Assembly: GCA_943367715.1 (NCBI GenBank)
Contig: CALRJY020000033.1
Coordinates: forward strand, 12,578 to 76,577
DNA from: JAEYXS01 sp943367715
GTDB lineage: Bacteria; Verrucomicrobiota; Verrucomicrobiia; Limisphaerales; JAEYXS01
Reading direction: 5' to 3'
Length of the DNA stretch: 64,000 bases
Both the position numbers and the translations under genes were made by a program. The notes below the pieces were generated by a model that saw nothing but the letters and a program-made list of their open reading frames with translations, had not been told where the DNA came from and ran no database searches. This document shows positions 1-8,446 of this stretch, piece after piece. Position 1 is the first letter of the stretch, and every line of letters begins with the position of its first letter.

Positions 1-853
1 GCGGATCAGTTCCGGCGAGGACACCCAGCAGCACCGCAGCATCGCTGACGGTACGGGTCATGGGCCCTGCTGTGTCCATGCTCGCGGCGATGGGGATGAT
101 GCCGGTGCGGCTGATGAGCCCGACGGTGGGTTTGAGGCCGACGATGCCGCAGTAGGACGCGGGCGATACGATGGAACCATTCGTCTCGGTGCCGATGGCG
201 GCCGCGCAGAGATTCGCGGAAGTCGCCACGGCGGAACCGGAGCTGGAGCCGGAAGGGCCGCGATCGGTGAAATAAGGATTACGTGTTTGGCCACCACGCG
301 CACTCCACCCACTGATTGAACGGCCACCGCGAAAATTCGCCCACTCGCTCAGATTCGTTTTACCCAAAATGACAGCACCGGCTGCACGCAGACGTTCCAC
401 GATAAAGGCGTCACGTGGCGCGATGGAACCGGCTAGCGCGAGCGAACCGGCCGTGGTCTGCATGAGATCGTGCGTGCCGATGTTGTCTTTGATGAGGATC
501 GGAATGCCGTGCAGTGGACCACGCGGTCCTTTGGTCGCCCGCTCAGCATCCAGACTGGCGGCGATGCTGAGTGCCTCGGGATTCAGTTCGAGGACGGCCT
601 TGAGCTTGGGGCCTTGTTGATCAATCGCGCTGACGCGAGCTTGGTAAAGTTTGACCAGATCGACGGCGGAATATTTTCCGGCCTTCATCGCTTGTTGCAG
701 ATCGGCGATGGTCAACTCTTCCAGTGGGAAGGGTGGAATAGCGGACGTATTCAGGCGGGAACCGCTGGGCGAGTTGACGCAGCCGGAGGAGAGCGCAGCC
801 ATCGTAGTGGCGGAGATGAGCGCGGTTTGGTGCAGGAATGCCCGGCGATTCAT
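1..853 (-). CDS. Amidase signature family protein, partial (C-terminus beyond left edge)
   Basis: Reading the minus strand from an ATG at 853 gives 284 residues open to the window edge. The N-terminus has twin arginines followed by a hydrophobic stretch and a lipobox ending at Cys25 (ALSSGC), so it is probably an exported lipoprotein. The amidase signature is clear: Lys122 in GIPILIKDN, the Ser-rich loop GPSGSSSGSA (about 199-208) and the nucleophile region TETNGSIVSPASYCG with Ser227, giving the usual Ser-cisSer-Lys triad. Family members hydrolyse amide bonds in small amides, aryl amides or Asn/Gln-containing compounds; the substrate cannot be told from sequence. It diverges from the DUF167 gene. 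The usual family length is about 450-520 residues, so roughly the last 200 are missing. Confidence 0.9.
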   Translation of the reverse strand, partial: MNRRAFLHQTALISATTMAALSSGCVNSPSGSRLNTSAIPPFPLEELTIADLQQAMKAGKYSAVDLVKLYQARVSAIDQQGPKLKAVLELNPEALSIAASLDAERATKGPRGPLHGIPILIKDNIGTHDLMQTTAGSLALAGSIAPRDAFIVERLRAAGAVILGKTNLSEWANFRGGRSISGWSARGGQTRNPYFTDRGPSGSSSGSAVATSANLCAAAIGTETNGSIVSPASYCGIVGLKPTVGLISRTGIIPIAASMDTAGPMTRTVSDAAVLLGVLAGTDP

Positions 854-974
854 GAGTGGGAGATTAAATATTTCGCGCTCGTTGTCTATTTGAAGCTGCT
901 GCGGGTTGAGGACAACCCGCGCTCCGGGAAAGCGGAGCATCGACAGTCGTGCAGCTATTTTCCATGCTGTCTTA

Positions 975-1274
975 GTGAGTGCGCCGACAAATTATTTCCG
1001 CGAAGAGCCGGATGGCGTGACGCTGTTCGTGAAGGCGCAGCCGCGGGCCAATGCGAATGAGATCGTGGGGGTGCACGGGGCGGAGTTGCGCGTGAAGATC
1101 ACGGCGCCACCGGTGGATTCAGCGGCGAATGAGGCGCTGGTGCGTTTCCTGGCGGAAGAATTGGGTGTGGCGAAGAATCAGGTGCAGCTCGTGCGCGGCG
1201 CTACGGCGCGGCATAAGGCGATCAAGGTGATGGGGCTAAAGGCGGAGGAAGTGAAACGGCGGCTGGGGCTATAG
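975..1274 (+). CDS. DUF167 / UPF0235 (YggU-like) protein
   Basis: A 99-residue protein from the GTG at 975. The frame stays open upstream to a TTG at 906, but the family normally starts only a few residues before the conserved core, so the short form is preferred. The core shows the DUF167 pattern: a VKAQPRANANEIVG strand, then LRVKITAPPVDSAANEAL, then a C-terminal helix-strand with VRGATARHKAIKV. These are small cytoplasmic alpha/beta proteins of unknown biochemical role, found in bacteria, archaea and eukaryotes, and often sitting near YggT-type membrane genes. No such partner is seen here. It converges with kup across a palindromic repeat. Confidence 0.85.
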   Translation: MSAPTNYFREEPDGVTLFVKAQPRANANEIVGVHGAELRVKITAPPVDSAANEALVRFLAEELGVAKNQVQLVRGATARHKAIKVMGLKAEEVKRRLGL

Positions 1275-1412
1275 TGGAGCGCGGCTGTGTCCCTTAAGGA
1301 CCAGCCGCAGAGGGAACGCGGATAAAGGTAGTTTCTGAATATTTTGTAGCGATGTTTCCCGCCTAAATCGCTGCGGCTGATTCCGCTGCGCGGAACACAG
1401 CCGCGGTCCAAC
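1274..1412. repeat. REPIN-like element with hairpin at each inverted end
   Basis: The left arm (1274-1292, GTGGAGCGCGGCTGTGTCC) and right arm (1392-1412) are imperfect inverted repeats. Inside the left end GCGGCTG (1281-1287) can pair with CAGCCGC (1302-1308), and the right end can form a matching hairpin. Two inverted hairpins separated by a short spacer is the REPIN architecture. It fills the space between the convergent DUF167 and kup genes and could also help end transcription. Identification as a mobile repeat is inference. Confidence 0.5.
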
Positions 1413-1415
1413 GAA

Positions 1416-3353
1416 TTACACTTCCAAATGCATCCCCAGCTCCACCACGCGGTTGGCCGGGAGGCCGTAGAACATGTTCGCGGGTTGGGCATTCCGTGAC
1501 AGGAAGGCGTAGAGGCGCTTGCGCCAGTGAAACATCTTGGTCTTGCCGGTGGGCATGATGTTCAGGTGGCTCAGGAAGAAGGTGGCTTGCTCTGGCTTCA
1601 CCTCCAGCCCCTTGTTGCATGCGGCGGCGATAACATCCGCCACCAGCGGTTCCTGCATGAAACCGAAACGGCCGATCACCCGGTAGAAACCGCAACGCAG
1701 TTCTTCCACCGTCACGCGTTGGTCCTCGGGCACATGCGGTTCATCCGCCGTGAACATGTTCAGGAGGATTACGCGCTCATGCACCACGCGGTTGTGCTTG
1801 ATGTTATGCAGCAGGGCGAGCGGCGTGCCGTGCGGATTGCCGGCCATGAAAACGGCCGTGCCGGGCACGCGCAGAGGTTTCTCGATCTCCATGCTTTGCA
1901 GGAAGAATTCGATGGGCAGGATGCGGTTTTCCAAGTCGGCCTGGATGTGCTTACGACCCGATTGCCAGGTGGTCATGACGGCGAAGATGACCGCCCCGGC
2001 GACGAGCGGGAACCAGCCGCCATCAGGGATCTTCAGGGCGTTGGATCCCAGGAAAATCAGTTCCAACGTGAGGAACGTTCCGCAAACGAACAGGGCGCGG
2101 TGTTTGCTCCACGACCAACGATGCCGGGCCACACGATATAGCATGATGCTGGTGACCACCATGGTGCCCGTGACCGCGATGCCATAGGCGGTAGCCAGCT
2201 TGCTGGAGCTGCCGAAGCCGATGACCAGGCTGATGCAGGCCAGCATCAGCCACCAGTTCATCTGGGGCAGATAGATCTGGCCACGTTCACTGGAAGAGGT
2301 GTGGCGCACGGCCATGCGCGGCAGGTAGCCGAGCTGCATGGCCTGCATGGTGATGGAGAACACGCCCGAGATGAGGGCTTGCGAAGCGATGATGGCCGCC
2401 ATCGTCGCCAAGACTACCAGCGGGTAAAGGAACCAGCGTGGAGCGAGATGGTAAAAGGGATTCACCGAGGCGCTAGGGTCGCTGAACAGAAGTGCTCCTT
2501 GCCCAAAATAATTAAGGAGCAAGGAAGGCAGCACGATCATGAACCACGCCCGGCGGATGGGCTTCGCGCCGAAGTGGCCCATGTCCGCATAAAGCGCCTC
2601 ACCACCGGTGACTACCAGGAATACGGCCCCCAGCACCGGATAGCCCACCCAGCCGTTGTTGACCAAAAAATATACACCGAAGAGGGGATTCACCGCTTCC
2701 AGGATCTCGGGGGCCATCAGGATGCCACGTATCCCGAGGACGCCGATGACGACGAACCAGACCAGCGTGATGGGGCCGAAGATACGGCCCACGCCGCCAG
2801 TACCGTGATGTTGAAAAGAGAAGAGCCCCACGAGGATCACCACCGTGATGGGGATGACATAGGAATCGAAAGCATCCGTGGCCACGTGCAAGCCTTCCAC
2901 AGCGCTCAGGACCGAGATGGCCGGGGTAAGCATGCCATCGCCATAGAGCAGGCAGGCACCGAAGAGACCAACCAGAGTCAGAGCGGCCAAGCCCTTGGTT
3001 TGCACGGAGGACCGGGGAATGGCCAAGGACATGAGCGAGAGGATGCCGCCTTCCCCATTGTTATCCGCGCGCATCACCACCCAAAGATATTTGATGGAGA
3101 TCAGGACGATGAGCGACCAGAAGATGAGCGATAGAATGCCAAGCACATTCTCCTGGGTGGGTGCAACGGGGTGCGTGCCATTGAAACATTCCCGCAAGGC
3201 ATACAAGGGGCTGGTACCAATATCTCCATAGACCACCCCCAAGGCACCCAAGGTCATCACCCCCAAGCCAGCCTTGCAGACAGGCGTGGTGCAATGAGGG
3301 TCCTTCGCAGTCGTCGAGGCCGGTTGTTCCGTGTCAGCAGGCGATGGTTTCAT
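1416..3353 (-). CDS. kup: KUP-family potassium uptake transporter
   Basis: 645 residues, close to the 620-650 usual for KUP/HAK transporters, which import K+ with protons across the inner membrane. The family signature GVVYGDIGTSPLYALREC lies near residues 39-56, after a Cys-containing N-terminal tail. About twelve hydrophobic segments follow, and then a hydrophilic cytoplasmic C-terminal domain containing VFMAGNPHGTPLALLHNIKH, typical of KUP. The ATG at 3353 is preceded by no obvious Shine-Dalgarno sequence. A structured leader with an intrinsic terminator lies just upstream, so expression is probably controlled by transcription attenuation. crcB lies upstream on the same strand and may be co-transcribed through this leader. 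Confidence 0.97.
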   Translation of the reverse strand: MKPSPADTEQPASTTAKDPHCTTPVCKAGLGVMTLGALGVVYGDIGTSPLYALRECFNGTHPVAPTQENVLGILSLIFWSLIVLISIKYLWVVMRADNNGEGGILSLMSLAIPRSSVQTKGLAALTLVGLFGACLLYGDGMLTPAISVLSAVEGLHVATDAFDSYVIPITVVILVGLFSFQHHGTGGVGRIFGPITLVWFVVIGVLGIRGILMAPEILEAVNPLFGVYFLVNNGWVGYPVLGAVFLVVTGGEALYADMGHFGAKPIRRAWFMIVLPSLLLNYFGQGALLFSDPSASVNPFYHLAPRWFLYPLVVLATMAAIIASQALISGVFSITMQAMQLGYLPRMAVRHTSSSERGQIYLPQMNWWLMLACISLVIGFGSSSKLATAYGIAVTGTMVVTSIMLYRVARHRWSWSKHRALFVCGTFLTLELIFLGSNALKIPDGGWFPLVAGAVIFAVMTTWQSGRKHIQADLENRILPIEFFLQSMEIEKPLRVPGTAVFMAGNPHGTPLALLHNIKHNRVVHERVILLNMFTADEPHVPEDQRVTVEELRCGFYRVIGRFGFMQEPLVADVIAAACNKGLEVKPEQATFFLSHLNIMPTGKTKMFHWRKRLYAFLSRNAQPANMFYGLPANRVVELGMHLEV

Positions 3354-3409
3354 TAATAAGGGCGAACCCGTCCGCCCCAGCGTGTTTCGGTTCAGTCGAT
3401 GAAAACGTC

Positions 3410-3430
3410 AAAAAAGGCTGTGGGCCAGCC
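3410..3430 (-). terminator. Intrinsic terminator in the kup leader
   Basis: On the minus strand GGCTG, a five-base loop and CAGCC are followed at once by six T residues (3410-3415). It sits 57 bases before the kup ATG and 145 bases after the crcB stop. It could simply end crcB transcription. However, its 5' arm (3426-3430) also takes part in an alternative stem (3423-3446), the expected layout of an attenuator controlling kup. Confidence 0.65.
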
Positions 3431-3545
3431 AAAAGGCAACCCGGCCGAAACCCGGGCAGTGATTGATGAATGAATTTTCACCCAGAAGGGTCCGCCTGAT
3501 CAGATGCGAAACCTCGGAAAACCTACCTTAACGTTCCAGTTCGTC
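3423..3545 (-). promoter_or_regulatory. Structured kup leader, candidate riboswitch/attenuator
   Basis: Read on the minus strand this stretch contains successive hairpins: an ACCC/GGGT stem, a CCCGG/CCGGG stem (within 3441-3456), and an alternative stem GGCC...GCC-TTTT-GGC-T-GGCC at 3446-3423 that excludes the terminator at 3410-3430. The segment GGCGGACCC...GGGTGAA (about 3475-3495) resembles one conserved block of the ydaO/c-di-AMP riboswitch, a class known to control potassium transporters. The other conserved ydaO block (GUCAGCUAAC) is not found. Regulation by an RNA ligand is therefore inferred from layout and gene identity, not from a family match. Confidence 0.4.
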
Positions 3546-3574
3546 AAATACGGTAAGTAACGGAGATTTGAAAC

Positions 3575-3958
3575 TCAGCCCAGTTGACGCCCCGCCCATT
3601 GCCCCAGCCAAGCCCCGCCGATGCAGAACAGCACGGAGCCCAACACGTTAGCGAAAACCAAGCCCCAAGCACCCTTCTCCATGAGCTGGACGGTCTGGAG
3701 GCTGAAAGAAGAGAAGGTGGTATAACCGCCCAAGATGCCTACCATCAGGAAGTTACGCGTGACCTCAGAGGCTGACCACCGACCGGATTCGCCCGTCGCC
3801 ATGAACAAAAACCCAATCAGAAAGGAGCCTGTAACGTTAACGATAACCGTGCCTAGTGGAAAAAGACCAGTGAACGACTTGGCGAAGAGCAGGGTCACCG
3901 CGTAACGGGCCATGCCACCGAGCGCGCTGCCTAAACCGACCCAAAGGAGCGATTTCAT
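3575..3958 (-). CDS. crcB: CrcB/Fluc fluoride channel
   Basis: 127 residues with four hydrophobic segments, the normal size for one Fluc subunit. The family motif GGYTTFSSFS is present near residues 77-86, and GGMARY and an Asn-containing GTVIVNVTGSFLIG segment match the pore-lining helices. Fluc dimers export fluoride passively from the cytoplasm. The gene starts at an ATG at 3958 and diverges from the PSD1-type gene. I looked for a fluoride riboswitch in the upstream DNA (3959-4082) and did not find the conserved pattern. Confidence 0.95.
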   Translation of the reverse strand: MKSLLWVGLGSALGGMARYAVTLLFAKSFTGLFPLGTVIVNVTGSFLIGFLFMATGESGRWSASEVTRNFLMVGILGGYTTFSSFSLQTVQLMEKGAWGLVFANVLGSVLFCIGGAWLGQWAGRQLG

Positions 3959-4142
3959 GGGCTAGGTTTAGAGGTTAGGCGGCGCTTCGGCAACTTAGGA
4001 AAGAAACCGCCGTTATACTTTTCTGAAGAATTGAGAGATTCCCTCACCTTGTTCCGAACTAATTCCCCTGCTCGCACGTTAAATGAGATGTAACTCAAGC
4101 TATCACGGGGCGTCATCAGACTGGAAGACAAGCGCACGAGCC

Positions 4143-6956
4143 ATGAAAACGACCACCCATCAGTCCAACCGCATGTTGCGGGGAATCCTCGTTCTGGCTT
4201 TGAGCACCGGTGTCGCCGCCAGCCTCGCTCAAGTCGCCCCTCCTGCGCCGAGACCGGGTGGGCCCACGAATCCGAAACAGCTTGAGGGACTTTACCGCCT
4301 GCTGGATGTGAACCGCGATGGCAAGCTCACCAAGGAGGAGTTCAGCAAGATCGGACAGGTCTCGCCCCGACTGAAAGGAAACCCGGACGCGACGGATTAC
4401 CTCTTCACGCAGTTGGACCAGAACGGGGACGAGAAACTGGTGATGGCGGAGTATCAGGGAATCATCGAATTGCAACGGGCGGCTCAAATGCAAGGCGCGC
4501 CACCGCCGGAACCCGTCCCTGCAGCCAAGCCTGCCGCCAAACCGGCAATGACGGAACGCGCTCCCACGAATGAAGAGCTCGCATTTTTCGAGAACAAGAT
4601 ACGTCCCGTATTGGTGAACAAGTGCTACGAATGCCATTCGGCGGAAGCCGAGAAAGTGAAAGGCGGTCTGGTGCTCGACACGCGTGAAGGCTTGCGCAAT
4701 GGCGGTGATACCGGTCATGGCGTCATCCCCGGTGATCTGGAAGGCAGCCTGCTCATCAAGGCGCTGCGTTATACGGATTCCGATCTGCAGATGCCGCCGA
4801 AGAAACAGGGCGGCAAGCTCGCGCCGGAAGTCATCGCGGATTTCGAGAAGTGGGTGAAGATGGGTGCGCCCGATCCGCGCGACAGCAAAGCAGGCCTGGC
4901 AAAAAAAGGCATCGACCTGGAGAAAGGCAAGGAACACTGGGCCTTCCAACTGCCGCAGAAAACAGCCGCTCCCGCAGTGAAAGACCAGGCTTGGGTGCGC
5001 AATGATATTGATAAACATGTCCGCGCGGACCTCGACAAGAAGGGACTGATCCCCGTGGGCGATGCGGATAAAACGACTTTGCTGCGCCGCGTTTATATCG
5101 ATCTCATCGGCATCCCGCCCACACCGGAACAGGTGACGGCTTTCGAGCAGGACAAAGATCCGAAGGCGTTCGAGAAGGTCGTGGACAAGCTGCTCGCGGC
5201 GCCGCAATTCGGCGAGCGTTGGGGCCGTCATTGGCTGGATGTCGCGCGGTATGCGGAATCCAGCGGCAAGGAAGTGAACGTGGTGTATCCGCACGCGTGG
5301 CGTTATCGTGATTGGGTCATCCAAGCCTTCAACGAAGACAAACCTTACGATCAATTCCTGAAAGAACAGCTCGCGGGTGATCTGCTGCCGGCGAAGAACG
5401 AGACGGACAAGGCGCAAAAGCTCATCGCCACGGGTTATCTCGCCATCGGGCCGAAATCGCATAACGCGCGGGATTTCCGCCAGTTCCAATTGGATGTCGC
5501 GGATGAGCAGATCGATGCCGTCACGCAAGGCATGCTCGGCATGACGGTTGCGTGTGCACGCTGCCACGATCACAAGTTCGATCCCGTACCCCAGACGGAT
5601 TATTATGCGCTCGCTGGCATCTTCATGAGCACGGAGACGCGTTTCGGTACGCCGCGCTTCGTCCAAAACAACCAGTTCACCCCGCTCGTCACGTTGCCCA
5701 ACGGGGCGAAAGTGACCGAGGCTCCGGCCATCCCCGCGCAACTTGTCACGACGATGCAGCGGCAGCTCGCCACAGCGAAGACCGACCTGGAGGAAGTGCA
5801 GAAGGAAGCACGCGCCACCAATGACCGCACGGCGTTCGCGAATCCCAAGTTCATCCGCAGCAACAGCCAGATCGGCATCTTGGAGAAACTGCTGGGGCGA
5901 TATAACGCCGATGGCACCCCGAATGTCGCGCTCGCCATGGGCGTTCAGGACAAGGGCACGCCGCGCGACATCGCCCTGCTCGCGCGTGGTGAACTCGACA
6001 AGCCGCAGGAAGTCGTGCCGCGCGGCTTCGTGCAGATCGTGAGCAGCGCGAAAGAACAGCCGAAGATCGGCAAAGGCAGCGGGCGCCTGGAACTCGCGGA
6101 ATGGATCGCATCACCGGAGAACCCGATGACGGCGCGCGTGCTGGCGAATCGCGTTTGGCTGAATCTCTTTGGTCAGGGCATCGTGGCCTCCGCAGATAAT
6201 TTTGGCACGACCGGCCAAAAGCCTTCGAACCAGGCCTTGCTCGATCATCTCGCTATTTCGTTCGTGGAGAATGGCTGGTCAGTGAAGCAGCTCGTGAAGC
6301 AGGTGGTGATGAGTCACACATATCAGCTCAGCTCGGAATATTCTTCGCACAATTACAGCATTGATCCGGATAACACCGCACACTGGCGCATGAGCAAACG
6401 GCGCATGGATGCGGAGGCGTTGCGCGATTCCATGCTCGCTACGGCGGGGGTGCTGGATCTCAAGCCGTATCGTGGTTCCGTGGTGGCGAACTCTGAGGGG
6501 CCCACGCAGCAGTTGATGCGCTTCAACACGTTGCAACGGGATAACAACTCGCGCTCAGTGTATCTGCCGATTTTGCGCGACATGGTGCCGGAATCGCTCT
6601 CGGTCTTTGATTTCGCCGAGCCGAGCCTGGTGACGGGTGATCGCGAGGAAACGACGGTGCCGTCGCAGGCGCTCTACATGATGAACAGCGCGACGGTGAA
6701 CAAGCTGGCGCAGTCGATGGCGGATCGTCTGTATGCGAGCGGAGCGAAAGGTTCTGAGCTGGGCCAAAAAGGATTTGAACTCGCCTTCAGCCGTCGTGCG
6801 ACGGACCAGGAGCTGGCTTCGATCAGCAAGTTCTTCGAGAAATTCTACGCTGCGGAGGCGAAGAATTTCACCGACCGCGACCAGTTGCGCTGGGCGGCGT
6901 TGACGGCTTATTGCCAGGCGCTGCTGGGCAGCGCGGAATTTCGCATCGTGAATTGA
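4143..6956 (+). CDS. EF-hand + planctomycete cytochrome (PSCyt1) + DUF1549 + DUF1553 protein
   Basis: 937 residues from the ATG at 4143, chosen over an in-frame ATG at 4083 because it puts a signal peptide at residues 1-30. Two EF-hand-like calcium loops follow (DVNRDGKLTKEEF near 55-67 and DQNGDEKLVMAEY near 92-104). Next comes a PSCyt1 domain with CYECH at 161-165 and a MPP ligand region near 217, then DUF1549 with a second CxxCH (CARCHDHKFDP, about 470), and DUF1553 to the C-terminus. Such proteins are abundant in Planctomycetes and Verrucomicrobia and are periplasmic or outer surface; heme binding is predicted, biochemistry is unknown. The EF-hands at the front are a less common addition. 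The DUF1501 partner starts 11 bp downstream. Confidence 0.9.
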   Translation: MKTTTHQSNRMLRGILVLALSTGVAASLAQVAPPAPRPGGPTNPKQLEGLYRLLDVNRDGKLTKEEFSKIGQVSPRLKGNPDATDYLFTQLDQNGDEKLVMAEYQGIIELQRAAQMQGAPPPEPVPAAKPAAKPAMTERAPTNEELAFFENKIRPVLVNKCYECHSAEAEKVKGGLVLDTREGLRNGGDTGHGVIPGDLEGSLLIKALRYTDSDLQMPPKKQGGKLAPEVIADFEKWVKMGAPDPRDSKAGLAKKGIDLEKGKEHWAFQLPQKTAAPAVKDQAWVRNDIDKHVRADLDKKGLIPVGDADKTTLLRRVYIDLIGIPPTPEQVTAFEQDKDPKAFEKVVDKLLAAPQFGERWGRHWLDVARYAESSGKEVNVVYPHAWRYRDWVIQAFNEDKPYDQFLKEQLAGDLLPAKNETDKAQKLIATGYLAIGPKSHNARDFRQFQLDVADEQIDAVTQGMLGMTVACARCHDHKFDPVPQTDYYALAGIFMSTETRFGTPRFVQNNQFTPLVTLPNGAKVTEAPAIPAQLVTTMQRQLATAKTDLEEVQKEARATNDRTAFANPKFIRSNSQIGILEKLLGRYNADGTPNVALAMGVQDKGTPRDIALLARGELDKPQEVVPRGFVQIVSSAKEQPKIGKGSGRLELAEWIASPENPMTARVLANRVWLNLFGQGIVASADNFGTTGQKPSNQALLDHLAISFVENGWSVKQLVKQVVMSHTYQLSSEYSSHNYSIDPDNTAHWRMSKRRMDAEALRDSMLATAGVLDLKPYRGSVVANSEGPTQQLMRFNTLQRDNNSRSVYLPILRDMVPESLSVFDFAEPSLVTGDREETTVPSQALYMMNSATVNKLAQSMADRLYASGAKGSELGQKGFELAFSRRATDQELASISKFFEKFYAAEAKNFTDRDQLRWAALTAYCQALLGSAEFRIVN

Positions 6957-6967
6957 GTGAGGACATC

Positions 6968-8398
6968 ATGAACACCAACACTTCTGCCAACCCGGCCTGG
7001 AACTTCTCCCGCCGTTCGATGCTGAAAGGCCTGTGGTCGGGCTTCGGCTACATGGCGTTCGCCGGTCTTGCCGCCAAGGCGGCGGATGCGGCGATGAAAG
7101 CGGGCCCGCTCGATCCGAAGCAGCCGCACTTCAAACCGACGGCCAAGCACGTGATCTTCCTGTGCATGAGCGGCGGGCCCTCGCACGTGGACACGTTCGA
7201 CTATAAGCCGTACTTGCAACAGAACGATGGCAAGACGGTGAAGGCGCCAGGGCGTGGCGGTCAGGCGAAGCTGTTGGCATCACCATGGAAATTTTCGCAG
7301 CACGGCAAGAGCGGTCTGTGGATCTCGGAGCTGTTCCCTGAAACGGCGAAGCATGCGGATGACCTCTGCCTCATCCGCTCCATGCATACGGATTTGCCCG
7401 CGCATCCGCAGGCGTATATGCAGATGCACACGGGGAGTTTTCAGTTCGTGCGGCCTTCACTCGGTGCGTGGACGCTCTACGGTCTCGGCACGGAGAATGA
7501 GAATCTGCCGGGCTTCATCACGTTGAATCCGCCGCTGAACAATGGCGGGGCGCAGAATTACGGCAGTTCGTTTTTACCCGCGATCTATCAGGGCACACGC
7601 ATCGGAGCGGAAGGTCCGCGTATCGGGGCGCAACGCAGCGGGCTGGATATGGATGGGAAGGTCGCGAACATCGCGAACGGCAAGCTCTCAAGTGGCGGAC
7701 AGCGGGCGCAGTTGGATTTCATCCAATCGCTGAATCGCGAACGGCTGGCGAAGGATCAGGTGAATCCGCAGGTGGAAGGTGTCATTGAATCTTACGAGCT
7801 GGCCTTCCGCATGCAGAGCGAGGTGCCGCGAGTGATGGACCTGAGCAAGGAGACGGAAGCGACGAAGGAGATGTATGGCATCGGCGATGGCGATACGGAT
7901 CGCTTCGGCAAACAATGCCTGCTCGCGCGGCGCATGGTGGAGGCGGGGGTGCGCTTCGTGGAGATCGGCTCCGGTGGATGGGACCAGCATCGCGATCTGA
8001 AGAATGATCACGCGCAGAATGCGGGTTCGGTGGACAAGCCGATCGCGGGATTGCTCGCAGATTTGAAGCAGCGCGGGCTTTTGAAGGATACGCTGGTGAT
8101 CTGGGGTGGTGAGTTTGGGCGCACGCCGTTCGCGCAGAACAATGACGGGCGCGATCATAACAACAAGGGGTTCACAGTCTGGATGGCGGGTGGCGGCACG
8201 AAGGCGGGTTTCTCTTACGGCCAGACGGATGACTACGGCGCGGAGGCGGTGGAGAACAAGGTGCACATCCATGATTTTCACGCGACGATCCTGCATACGC
8301 TAGGGCTGGATCATGAGAAGCTGACGTACCGTTATGCGGGTCGGGATTTCCGGCTGACGGATGTGAAGGGGGAAGTGGTGAAAGGGATTTTGGCGTAG
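6968..8398 (+). CDS. DUF1501 domain protein, Tat-exported
   Basis: 476 residues from the ATG at 6968, 11 bp after the PSD1-type gene; upstream in-frame codons overlap that gene and are not preferred. A twin-arginine signal (RRSMLKG near residues 14-20) is followed by a hydrophobic stretch ending in AAKAADA. DUF1501 proteins have the alkaline-phosphatase/sulfatase fold. The segments MSGGPSHVDTFDYKP (near 67-81), GGWDQH and GEFGRTP with the downstream GRDHN motif carry the Asp/His residues expected to bind metal. The substrate is unknown. PSD1-DUF1501 pairs are one of the commonest two-gene units in this phylum, so a shared periplasmic function is likely. Confidence 0.92.
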   Translation: MNTNTSANPAWNFSRRSMLKGLWSGFGYMAFAGLAAKAADAAMKAGPLDPKQPHFKPTAKHVIFLCMSGGPSHVDTFDYKPYLQQNDGKTVKAPGRGGQAKLLASPWKFSQHGKSGLWISELFPETAKHADDLCLIRSMHTDLPAHPQAYMQMHTGSFQFVRPSLGAWTLYGLGTENENLPGFITLNPPLNNGGAQNYGSSFLPAIYQGTRIGAEGPRIGAQRSGLDMDGKVANIANGKLSSGGQRAQLDFIQSLNRERLAKDQVNPQVEGVIESYELAFRMQSEVPRVMDLSKETEATKEMYGIGDGDTDRFGKQCLLARRMVEAGVRFVEIGSGGWDQHRDLKNDHAQNAGSVDKPIAGLLADLKQRGLLKDTLVIWGGEFGRTPFAQNNDGRDHNNKGFTVWMAGGGTKAGFSYGQTDDYGAEAVENKVHIHDFHATILHTLGLDHEKLTYRYAGRDFRLTDVKGEVVKGILA

Positions 8399-8446
8399 TT
8401 GGGGAAACATCGAACGTCCAACGTCGAACCTCGAGAGAGAGAAAGG

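Noticed and set aside
3423..3545. Direct assignment of the kup leader to the ydaO c-di-AMP riboswitch
   Set aside because: Only one of the conserved blocks resembles it; the GUCAGCUAAC block is missing, so only a candidate leader is reported.
3959..4082. Possible fluoride riboswitch before crcB
   Set aside because: The conserved crcB-motif pattern and pseudoknot bases are not found on the minus strand.
4116..5741. 541-codon open frame on the - strand
   Set aside because: Antisense to the PSD1-type gene, no plausible domain.
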